Positions 1 to 5,968 of a DNA stretch of 10,254 nt are shown here, one piece after another (position 1 is the first letter of the stretch; every line of letters starts with the position of its first letter). Under the pieces are notes generated by a model that saw nothing but the letters and a program-made list of their open reading frames with translations, had not been told where the DNA came from and did not search any database. This DNA comes from Thermoplasmata archaeon. GTDB taxonomy: Archaea > Thermoplasmatota > Thermoplasmata > Lutacidiplasmatales > UBA184. The DNA is taken from contig JASHTC010000122.1 of assembly GCA_030040755.1 (NCBI GenBank), positions 1-10,254 of the forward strand, in the 5' to 3' direction. The position numbers were made by a program, and so were the translations under genes.

Positions 1-164
1 TCGCCTACGCCCAGGACATCGCCCAGGTCGTGCTCGACCGGCCGGGGCCGTGGATGGTCTCGACGGTCTCGGTCACCCCCTCCCGCGTCGCTCCCCCCCG
101 AGTTCCCCGACCGGAGCGGGCGGGTCGCCCCCGCGACGGTCTTCTGGCTCCGCCGGCTCCCTGA
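1..164 (+). CDS. C-terminal fragment of an unidentified protein
   Basis: An open frame enters from the left edge (codons in phase with base 3) and stops at TGA 162-164, giving about 53 residues. The first part, reading AYAQDIAQVVLDRPGPWMVS, looks like folded-protein sequence. The last 30 or so residues are rich in Pro and Arg and look like a disordered tail. The SixA-like gene begins 13 bases after the stop, on the same strand, so the two are probably co-transcribed. I do not recognise the family from this fragment. The call rests on the open frame, protein-like composition and tight spacing to the next gene. Confidence 0.5.
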   Translation, partial: AYAQDIAQVVLDRPGPWMVSTVSVTPSRVAPPRVPRPERAGRPRDGLLAPPAP

Positions 165-177
165 TCCGGGAGCGTGC

Positions 178-702
178 ATGCCGGCCCAGTCTCACGGCGT
201 CCGCCTCGTGGTCGTCCGGCACGGGCCGGCCGCCGAGCGGGACCCCGTGCGGTGGCCGGTCGACGACCAGCGACCGTTGACGGCGGAAGGGGCGGCCCAG
301 ACCCGCAAGGCGGCGAAGGGGCTCGTCCGGTACATGGGGAAGGTCGACCGGATCATCACGAGCGCCGCCGTCCGGTGCCGGGCGACCACCAACCTACTGC
401 GCGCCGCCATGAAAGACCCCCCGGCCGTCGAGACCTGGAAGGAGCTCCTTCCCGGCCAGCTGGCCCCGCCCGTCTTCCGACGCCTCGCCCGCTCGACGCG
501 GTCCGGTCAGCAGCTCGTGATCGTCGGCCACGAGCCGACCCTCACCGAGTTCATCGGCATCGCCCTGATCGGCGAAGGCACGCCATTCGTCCGGCTCGGC
601 AAGGGGGCCGCGGTCTGCCTCGAGTTTCCGCGGGGCATCCGACCGGGCGCCGGCGTGCTCCTCTGGTTGGCTACCCGGAAGCAGCTGGCCCGGCGGGGGT
701 AG
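178..702 (+). CDS. SixA-type phosphohistidine phosphatase (histidine phosphatase superfamily)
   Basis: This 174-residue protein belongs to the short, SixA-like branch of the histidine phosphatase superfamily. Visible motifs are the catalytic RHG at residues 14-16 (H15 would be the phosphorylated histidine), an RPLTAEG stretch at 32-38, the TSAAVRCRAT segment at 61-70 supplying a phosphate-binding Arg, and VGHEP at 116-120 with the second catalytic His at 118. The length is close to that of bacterial SixA. ATG 178 is preceded by GGGAG with 5-base spacing. SixA in E. coli dephosphorylates a phosphohistidine domain, but no such partner is visible here. Its position beside Ppx, CHAD and TMK-like genes suggests a role in phosphate or polyphosphate metabolism (inference). 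Its 3' end overlaps the convergent kinase gene by 32 bases. Confidence 0.88.
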   Translation: MPAQSHGVRLVVVRHGPAAERDPVRWPVDDQRPLTAEGAAQTRKAAKGLVRYMGKVDRIITSAAVRCRATTNLLRAAMKDPPAVETWKELLPGQLAPPVFRRLARSTRSGQQLVIVGHEPTLTEFIGIALIGEGTPFVRLGKGAAVCLEFPRGIRPGAGVLLWLATRKQLARRG

Positions 703-1435
703 ACGGCGGCACGCGCCTCGGGAGCCGGGGCAGGCCCGCCCGCCGGTGTCCCGGCTGGTAGAGCGGTTCCACCAGCGCCCGGACCTCGGCGTCGACCTGG
801 TCCGGGCGGCGGTTCGCGTCGACGAAATGGAACCCGTAATCGCGGCTCATCCACTCGAACTCGGCCGCGAGCTTCTCCTGGTAGAGGAAGAAGCTCTCGA
901 ACAGGTCGCGGGAGAGGGAGAGGTCCATCCCCGACTCCCAGTAGTCGAGGCTCCCGTACTTCCCGATCGCCCGGTGCAGGAGGATCTCGGGGCGGGCGTC
1001 GAGGAAGACGACCAGGTCCGGGATGAAGGCGAAGGCGTACAGGCGCCGGGCCCACTCGCGGGAGGCCCCCCGGACGATGGCACGGGCCATCAGGGTGTAG
1101 ATGTACCGGTCGGCGAGCACCGTGCTCCCGGCCGACAGCGCGGGAACGATCTTGTTCTCCAGCTGGTCGCCGAAGTCCGCGGCGTACAGGAGCGCCATCG
1201 TCGTCGCGCCGAGGGTGTGCCCCTGCTTCGCCCGGTCGATCTCCTCGCTCACGAGCGTGGAGCGGCGCAGGCCGGTGTCGACGACCGCGTGGCCCTGGAC
1301 CTCGAGCCACTCCTTCAAGAGCGCGACCTCGGTCGACCGTCCGGAGCCGTCGGCCCCCTCGACGACGATCAGCTTGCCGTTCAGCCGCCCAGGGGGCAGG
1401 CCCGGCAGCGTCGTGCCGTAGGTGTTAAGCGTCAT
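671..1435 (-). CDS. TMK-superfamily P-loop kinase B, with Arg in place of the Walker A Lys
   Basis: A 254-residue P-loop kinase of the thymidylate kinase superfamily, the last gene of a three-gene operon. The P-loop is EGADGSGRST at residues 26-35: the family layout, but with R33 where Lys is expected (codon CGG). ADRY (108-111) matches the DR(Y/H) motif, and DYWESGMD (164-171) is shared with its paralogue next door. The REPGG motif that binds dTMP in true thymidylate kinases is absent; the equivalent region reads DTGLRRSTLVS. The last 25 or so residues are Pro/Arg-rich and have no counterpart in the paralogue; part of this tail is encoded where the gene overlaps the convergent SixA-like gene. 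The ATG overlaps the upstream gene's stop by 11 bases, with GGAG 10 bases ahead. Likely a partner or regulatory subunit of kinase A, or an active kinase using Arg. Confidence 0.85.
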   Translation of the reverse strand: MTLNTYGTTLPGLPPGRLNGKLIVVEGADGSGRSTEVALLKEWLEVQGHAVVDTGLRRSTLVSEEIDRAKQGHTLGATTMALLYAADFGDQLENKIVPALSAGSTVLADRYIYTLMARAIVRGASREWARRLYAFAFIPDLVVFLDARPEILLHRAIGKYGSLDYWESGMDLSLSRDLFESFFLYQEKLAAEFEWMSRDYGFHFVDANRRPDQVDAEVRALVEPLYQPGHRRAGLPRLPRRVPPSTPAGPAASG

Positions 1436-2126
1436 GCATCAGCGTCTCCATCGTCGGGAAGCCGGCGAGGACCGGGCGGACGGTCTCCCGCAGCTCGGCC
1501 TGGATCTTCTCCACCGGACGCGTCGAATCGATCACCGTCATCCGGTCCTGGACCGCGATCCGGTCGTACTCCCGCTTCAGTCGGCCCTGGAACCGCTCGT
1601 AGCTGTCGTGGAGGTCGTCCGAGAGGCCCATGTCCATCCCCGCCTCGTAGTAGTTGATCTTGAGGCGGGAGGCGATCTTCCGCTGGAGGGTGACGCGGAC
1701 CGGCACGCGGAAGTAGAAGGCGACGTCCGGAGGGGGGGCGAAGGAGTAGATCGTCCGGACCCACTCCGGGTCGCATCCCCGGGCGCTGTCGCGGACGAAC
1801 GCGGTGAACGAGTAGCGGTCGCAGACGACCACGTACCCGGCGCGCAAGGGGGGCAGGATCCTCCGGTCGAAGCGGTCGGCGAAGTCGGTCGCGTGCAGGA
1901 GCGAGAACGTCGTCGGGGTCAGGAGCCCCTTCTTCTTGCCGCGCCGGATCGTGTTGGAGACGAGCTCGGAGGAGTTCCACTCGGTCTGGAAGACCCGGTA
2001 CCCCTGCGCGGCGAGCCATTTCGCCAGCAGCGCCGCCTGGGTGGATTTCCCGCTCCCGTCGAGGCCCTCGAAGACGAACAGACGCCCCGGGTACCCGTGC
2101 TTCGGCGAGGGCACCTCATGGTTCAC
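1425..2126 (-). CDS. TMK-superfamily P-loop kinase A, candidate polyphosphate/nucleotide kinase
   Basis: A 233-residue P-loop kinase, the middle gene of the operon. It has an intact Walker A, EGLDGSGKST (20-29, Lys27), a CDRYSF motif (102-107) and NYYEAGMD (158-165). Annotation pipelines would probably call it dTMP kinase, but the REPGG dTMP-binding motif is missing; the same place reads QTEWNSSELVS, followed by a basic RRGKKKG patch (61-67). That patch could suit a polyanionic substrate (inference). The layout GLDGSGKS plus DRY also resembles PPK2-type kinases, a related P-loop group. The GTG start is chosen because GGAGG lies about 9 bases upstream. It overlaps the Ppx stop by 11 bases, so translational coupling is likely. 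Together with Ppx and CHAD the best guess is polyphosphate synthesis or use; thymidylate kinase remains the alternative. Confidence 0.87.
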   Translation of the reverse strand: MNHEVPSPKHGYPGRLFVFEGLDGSGKSTQAALLAKWLAAQGYRVFQTEWNSSELVSNTIRRGKKKGLLTPTTFSLLHATDFADRFDRRILPPLRAGYVVVCDRYSFTAFVRDSARGCDPEWVRTIYSFAPPPDVAFYFRVPVRVTLQRKIASRLKINYYEAGMDMGLSDDLHDSYERFQGRLKREYDRIAVQDRMTVIDSTRPVEKIQAELRETVRPVLAGFPTMETLMHDA

Positions 2127-3678
2127 GGACCCGTACCTCCACGTCGAACGTGCGTTCGAGGATCCTCGCGGCCTTGTCCGCGAGCTTCGCGGGCAGGGGC
2201 TTACCGGACGGGGCAGAAAAGGCTAGGCCGACCCCGCGTCCCTCCCCGAGCGAGGAGAATCGGGGCCGGAACTCGGAGAGGAGCTCCGCGATCCCCACGA
2301 GCGCGCCGAGCTGCCGGGCGAGGTCGAGGTCGTCCGTGGTGAGGATCGGCTGGAACTCCTTCTTCCACTCGGAGGGCAGGGGCCCTCCCTCGTGGACGTA
2401 GGCGGCCATCGAGGCGAGCAGGATCTCGCGCTGGTTGAGGCCGAAGATCGGGTAGTTCTGGATGAGGTAGGCCGAGTGGTGCGCGTGGCGCCAGAGGTCG
2501 ATGGCCGTCCCGGAGTCGTGCATCCCGCTCGCCACGCGGACGGCGAGCTCCTCGCTCGGGCCCCAGTGCTGCCGCTCGGCGAGCGCCTCGAACAGGCCGA
2601 TCGCCGCCTCCGTCACCTCCCGCCCGTGCTCGAGGTCGAACCGGAACGACTCCGACGCCGCCGCGACCGAGCGCTCGGCGAGCTGCGCCGCGCGCGCGGG
2701 GAGCTTGGCCCCGACCGCCTCCAGCGCGATCCCCTCCCGGATGCCGGTACCGGAGACCGTGATGTGGTCGGCGTGGGTCACCCGGAGCAACTCCTTCAGC
2801 ACGACGACCCCCGCGACCACGACGTCGGCCCGGTCGCTGCCGATCCCGGGCACCGCCCGCCGTTTGTCGGCCGGCATCTCCCCGAGCAGCTCCCCGAGGG
2901 CCTCCACGTCGTGGTCGAACAGCGGGTAGCCGTGGACCCGGCCGATCGGCCAGTCCCGGAACTCGATGGCCGCCCGGGCCAGCGACCGGACCGTGCCCCC
3001 CACCGCGTAGAGCCCGTGGGTCTCCGAACGGAACGCCTCGAAGGTCGACTGGAGCGTCTCGCGCACGTGGTCGCGCAGTTCCTCCCATTCGCGCCGCTTC
3101 GGGGGGTCGTGCTCGAGGAAACGCTGGCTGAGCCGGAGGACCCCGAGGGGGAGGCTCACCGAGTTCCGGAGCGCCCCCCGGTGGACCTCGATCAATTGGA
3201 GCGACCCGCCGCCGAGGTCGCAGACGATGTCGTCTTGCAGCTCCCAGGCGCTCGCGACCCCCAGGTAGCCATACCGGGCCTCCTCGACGCCCGAGATGGT
3301 GCGCAACAGGAGCCCGGTGCTCCGCTCGACCGCCCGCACGAATTCCGGGCCGTTCGGGGCGTCCCGCACCGCACTGGTCGCCACCGCCAGCGTCCGGGGA
3401 ATCTCCAGCGACCGCACGATCCGGGCGAAGCGCCGCAGGCCCGCGACGCCGCGCTGGACGGCCTCCTCGGTGAGCCGGCCGTCCGGGCCCGCCCCCAGCC
3501 CGAGCCGGGGGACCTCCTTCGCCTCGTAGATCGCGCGCACGGTCCCGGCTTGGGAGGCCTCGAAGACCACGAACCGGGCGGTGTTGGACCCGACGTCGAT
3601 CACGCCGATGTGGTGGGCCGCCCGGGGGAGCGTTCGGTCCTCTCCTCGGCGTAAATCGGCCGAGCGAGACCGCTCCAC
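2116..3678 (-). CDS. ppx: Ppx/GppA-family exopolyphosphatase with C-terminal HD-like domain
   Basis: A 520-residue protein of the two-domain Ppx/GppA type, which removes terminal phosphate from polyphosphate or the 5' phosphate of pppGpp. The ASKHA fold motifs are clear: phosphate-1 IDVGSNTARF (27-36), the SGVEEARYGYLGV segment with the presumed catalytic Glu (132/133), phosphate-2 CDLGGGS (153-159), VGGTVRSLA (227-235), GIGSDRADVVVAG (278-290) and VSGTGIREG (308-316). The C-terminal half carries an HD-like helical domain with HDSG (387-390) and HAHHSAYLI (398-406), as in bacterial Ppx rather than short one-domain forms. GTG 3678 is the only sensible start before the first motif. A TATA-like element lies about 25 bases upstream, so the mRNA may be leaderless. 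It is the first gene of the operon with both TMK-like kinases. Polyphosphate is favoured over pppGpp because of the CHAD neighbour. Confidence 0.93.
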   Translation of the reverse strand: MERSRSADLRRGEDRTLPRAAHHIGVIDVGSNTARFVVFEASQAGTVRAIYEAKEVPRLGLGAGPDGRLTEEAVQRGVAGLRRFARIVRSLEIPRTLAVATSAVRDAPNGPEFVRAVERSTGLLLRTISGVEEARYGYLGVASAWELQDDIVCDLGGGSLQLIEVHRGALRNSVSLPLGVLRLSQRFLEHDPPKRREWEELRDHVRETLQSTFEAFRSETHGLYAVGGTVRSLARAAIEFRDWPIGRVHGYPLFDHDVEALGELLGEMPADKRRAVPGIGSDRADVVVAGVVVLKELLRVTHADHITVSGTGIREGIALEAVGAKLPARAAQLAERSVAAASESFRFDLEHGREVTEAAIGLFEALAERQHWGPSEELAVRVASGMHDSGTAIDLWRHAHHSAYLIQNYPIFGLNQREILLASMAAYVHEGGPLPSEWKKEFQPILTTDDLDLARQLGALVGIAELLSEFRPRFSSLGEGRGVGLAFSAPSGKPLPAKLADKAARILERTFDVEVRVREP

Positions 3679-3699
3679 GCCGGTCCATGGAGGCCGCCG

Positions 3700-3720
3700 C
3701 TAATACGTGCTTGGTCGTAT
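3700..3720. promoter_or_regulatory. Divergent ppx/CHAD promoter region with dyad ATACG-N8-CGTAT
   Basis: The 100-base gap between the divergent genes holds an inverted repeat: ATACG at 3703-3707 and CGTAT at 3716-3720, separated by 8 bases. Read on the minus strand, the element CGTATTA (3701-3707) lies 23-29 bases from the ppx GTG, the distance expected of an archaeal TATA box for a leaderless transcript. For the CHAD gene, GATTTAC at 3734-3740 is a possible TATA box. The dyad could be an operator for both genes or chance overlap of TATA-like elements. Confidence 0.4.
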
Positions 3721-3778
3721 CCGTAACGGAAAGGATTTACCCCCCTCCTACCGTCCCCCCTCCCCCCGTAGGAAATCT

Positions 3779-4651
3779 ATGAACCCCACCTCCTCCACGA
3801 GCCCCGAGGCCGTCGAACTCGGCCGCGCATTGGAAGCCCGCGTGGACCAGACCCTGCACGACCTCGACCGCGTGGTCGAGGGTCCCCGGCCCGCCGCGGA
3901 AGCGCTGCACCGGCTGCACCGGGACCTCCGTCAGCTCCGGGTCGGTCTCGGCGTCTGGACGCGGGCGAGCTCCAAGGGCCGCCAGGAGACGCTCCGGGAC
4001 TACGACCGACGGCTGAAGCACCTCGCCCGTCTGGTCGGCGGCGTCCGGGACCGGGACGTCGCGCTGACTCTCCTATCCGATGCGCCCCGCGACCTTCCCT
4101 CGCGCGAGCGCCGGGCCCTGCGTCGGCTCCGGGTCCACCTGACCGACGATGCACGGATCGGTCGGGAGTTGATCCGCGCCTCGCTCCGGACCGAGCGGGA
4201 CCTCGGACTGTTCGAGGGGATCCGGGAGGGCTTTCAGACCCTCCCTTCGGCGCGACGGGCGCTGGCGCTGGGCCGGTACCTGGAAGAGGTCCACCAGGAG
4301 GGCCGGGAGGCCGTCCGGCTCGCCCACCGGAAGGCCCGTCGCAAGCCGACCTCGCGCCGGCTCCACACCTTGCGGATCCGGGTCCGAAGCTGGCGGCATC
4401 TTTCGGACCTGGCGGCGGCGATCAACCCGAGCTACGGGCTCGCCGAGGCCCGACCCTTACGGTCGTTGCAGGCTCGGCTCGGTCGCCTCCACGACCTGGA
4501 CGTGGTCGAGGACCTCACGGCGAAGTCTGCGCCCCCCACCTGGAACCGGGCGATCCGCAAGGAGCGCCGCCGTCAGCAGCTGAGGGTGGTACGAGCCTTA
4601 CGGGCGAGCCACTGGCGGGAGATCGTCCCGGCCCTCTCCGTCCCGGCCTGA
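3779..4651 (+). CDS. CHAD domain protein (polyphosphate-associated)
   Basis: A 290-residue, Arg- and His-rich helical protein with the two halves of a CHAD domain. The first has LHRLHRDLRQLRVGLGVW (43-60) and GGVRDRDV (87-94). The second has LHTLRIRVRSWRHL (195-208) and LGRLHDLDV (234-242). The (V/L)RDxDV and LHDLDV signatures and the regularly spaced basic residues, which bind polyphosphate in characterised CHAD proteins, are all present. CHAD proteins localise to polyphosphate granules in bacteria that have them. ATG 3779 has AGGA 5 bases upstream; a GTG 72 bases earlier is in frame but would add a Pro/Arg-rich extension read through the promoter region. The gene is divergent from ppx and the two TMK-like kinases, which supports a polyphosphate role for the whole set. 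There is no fused CYTH domain. Confidence 0.88.
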   Translation: MNPTSSTSPEAVELGRALEARVDQTLHDLDRVVEGPRPAAEALHRLHRDLRQLRVGLGVWTRASSKGRQETLRDYDRRLKHLARLVGGVRDRDVALTLLSDAPRDLPSRERRALRRLRVHLTDDARIGRELIRASLRTERDLGLFEGIREGFQTLPSARRALALGRYLEEVHQEGREAVRLAHRKARRKPTSRRLHTLRIRVRSWRHLSDLAAAINPSYGLAEARPLRSLQARLGRLHDLDVVEDLTAKSAPPTWNRAIRKERRRQQLRVVRALRASHWREIVPALSVPA

Positions 4652-4669
4652 GGTCCTCCTCCGGGCTCC

Positions 4670-4674
4670 TTTTT
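4670..4674 (+). terminator. Possible T-run terminator after the CHAD gene
   Basis: A run of five T follows the CHAD stop codon by about 18 bases in otherwise very GC-rich DNA. Archaeal termination commonly uses T-runs without a stem. There is no convincing hairpin before it, so the call is weak. Confidence 0.3.
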
Positions 4675-4743
4675 GGGGCCGTGGAGACCTGCCCCCGCAT
4701 GGGCGAACGCGACTCCTCCTCGGAGATGGAGCGGCTTCCGCCG

Positions 4744-5097
4744 ATGGCCCATTACGCGGTCGGGTTCCTTCGGCGCCCTCCCGGACTCCCCCCACTCCCC
4801 CCGGAGGAAGCCGACCGCCTCCAGGAAGCGCATCTGGCCCATCTGCGCCACCTGGTCGAAGAGGGCGAGCTGATCGTCGTGGGTCCGTTCGGGGAGGACA
4901 CCGAGCTCCGGGGGATGATGGTCTTCCGTGCGGGCTCACTCGAGCACGCCCGCGCCCTGATGGCGGGCGACCCCGCCGTCCGTTCCGGACGCCTCCTGCT
5001 CGAGCTCCGGACGTGGTTCGCTCCGGCCGCGCTGGCCGGGCTCGAGACCCCCGCCACCTCCCCGGGTCCGGGTCCCCTGACGTTCGAGAGCGACTAG
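4744..5097 (+). CDS. YCII-related protein
   Basis: A 117-residue protein of the YCII family, small ferredoxin-like-fold proteins of mostly unknown function with a conserved His/Asp pair. Visible features are MAHYAVGFLRR at the start, the helix EAHLAHLRHLVEEG (28-41) with the conserved His, GPFGEDTELRG (47-57), and the EHARALMAGDPAVRSGRL segment (67-84) typical of the family. The C-terminal 20 residues are a Pro/Gly-rich tail. I chose ATG 4744 because the family fold begins there. In-frame starts at 4726, 4699 and GTG 4681 would add up to 21 residues without family resemblance. The gene stands between a possible terminator and the HAD gene, 115 bases from the latter. Its substrate cannot be deduced here. 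Confidence 0.82.
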   Translation: MAHYAVGFLRRPPGLPPLPPEEADRLQEAHLAHLRHLVEEGELIVVGPFGEDTELRGMMVFRAGSLEHARALMAGDPAVRSGRLLLELRTWFAPAALAGLETPATSPGPGPLTFESD

Positions 5098-5212
5098 ACG
5101 GGAGGGCGTCCGCCCCCTCCGCGCGGGGGTCCCGAGGACCCGGAACTCCCCCTGCGGATGGATGGAAACACTTAACGGAGGTCGACTCGGTCTCTCGGGA
5201 GCGGAGCTCGAT
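5098..5212. other. Intergenic region with two small hairpins and a possible promoter
   Basis: The gap contains an imperfect stem GGAGGG/CCCTCC (5101-5120) and a 6-base-pair stem GGGTCC/GGACCC with a 3-base loop (5127-5141). Further on, ACTTAAC (5170-5176) could be a TATA box for the HAD gene, about 37 bases before its ATG. None is strong on its own. Confidence 0.3.
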
Positions 5213-5962
5213 ATGTCGCCTCGCGAGCCGGACCCCAAGTACCTCGAGCCGTTGCTCGGGGTCGTCTTCGACCTGGACGGGACCCTCGTGCTCTCCCACC
5301 ACGATTTCGTCCGGATGCGGAAGACCCTCATCCGGACCGCGGAGAAGTACGGGGTCCTTCCCGGCCACCTCTCCGTCGAGGACCCGATCCACCGGACCGT
5401 CGAGAAGGCCCGGGAGGAGCTGCGGAACTCCGGAGCTCCCGACGGGAACGTCTTCCGCTTCGAGGCGGAGTACCACAAGGCGATCGACGCGATCGAGATG
5501 GAGGCGCTCCCGCGGACCGTCGCCCGGCCGGGCGCCGACCCCCTCCTGAAGGCGCTCACCGCCCGGGGGTTCCGGATCGGGCTGCTCACCCGCAGCTCCG
5601 AGCAGTTCGCCCGCGGCGCTCTCCTCCGTACCGGCCTTGGCCCCTACTTCTCCTACCTTCGTACCCGAAGCACGCCGGGGCCCGCCAAGCCGTCGCCCGA
5701 CTCGCTCCTCACGCTGCTCCGGGAGATGGAGGTCCCTCGGGACCGGGCGGTGTTCGTCGGAGACCATCTGATCGACGCGGAGTGCGCGACCGCGGCCCGG
5801 GTCCGCTTCTACGCCGTGCTTCCGGACCCGTCCGAAGCCGCCGGCTCGACGCAGAGCGAGGAGCGGTTCCTCGCGGGCGGGGCGGCGGCGGTCGCCAAGG
5901 ACCTCACGCAGCTCGCCCGCCAGCTCGACGTCACCCCTCCCCCGGCCCTGACCCCCCAGTAG
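5213..5962 (+). CDS. HAD-superfamily hydrolase, phosphoglycolate phosphatase-like
   Basis: A 249-residue haloacid dehalogenase-type hydrolase. Motif I is FDLDGT (19-24, nucleophile D20 and acid/base D22). Motif II is LLTRS (124-128, T126). Motif III is GPAKPSP (156-162, K159). Motif IV is FVGDHLIDAECA (181-192, D184 and D188). The helical cap lies between motifs I and II, as in subfamily I phosphatases such as Gph. The fold suggests hydrolysis of a small phosphate ester such as 2-phosphoglycolate, but substrate is not readable from sequence. ATG 5213 is preferred because CGGAG lies 6 bases upstream; an in-frame ATG at 5162 would add 17 residues that do not resemble the family. The C-terminus is a short Pro-rich tail. 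The gene converges on the flavoprotein gene with a 6-base gap. Confidence 0.88.
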   Translation: MSPREPDPKYLEPLLGVVFDLDGTLVLSHHDFVRMRKTLIRTAEKYGVLPGHLSVEDPIHRTVEKAREELRNSGAPDGNVFRFEAEYHKAIDAIEMEALPRTVARPGADPLLKALTARGFRIGLLTRSSEQFARGALLRTGLGPYFSYLRTRSTPGPAKPSPDSLLTLLREMEVPRDRAVFVGDHLIDAECATAARVRFYAVLPDPSEAAGSTQSEERFLAGGAAAVAKDLTQLARQLDVTPPPALTPQ

Positions 5963-5968
5963 GGCTCC

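Noticed and set aside
1425..2126. Simple dTMP kinase annotation (tmk) for the P-loop kinases
   Set aside because: The P-loop fits but the REPGG dTMP motif is missing, there are two copies, and the neighbours are polyphosphate genes; no symbol was given.
2201..3688. Long alternative minus-strand frame over ppx, starting at an ATG
   Set aside because: The translation is Arg/Pro-rich with no domain. The overlapping frame contains all the Ppx/GppA motifs.
3707..3778. Upstream GTG start for the CHAD protein
   Set aside because: It would add 24 Pro/Arg-rich residues translated through the divergent promoter; ATG 3779 has a ribosome binding site.
5101..5141. Two hairpins as an intrinsic terminator of the YCII-like gene
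   Set aside because: No T-run follows, archaeal termination does not depend on such stems, and short GC stems are common by chance in this DNA.
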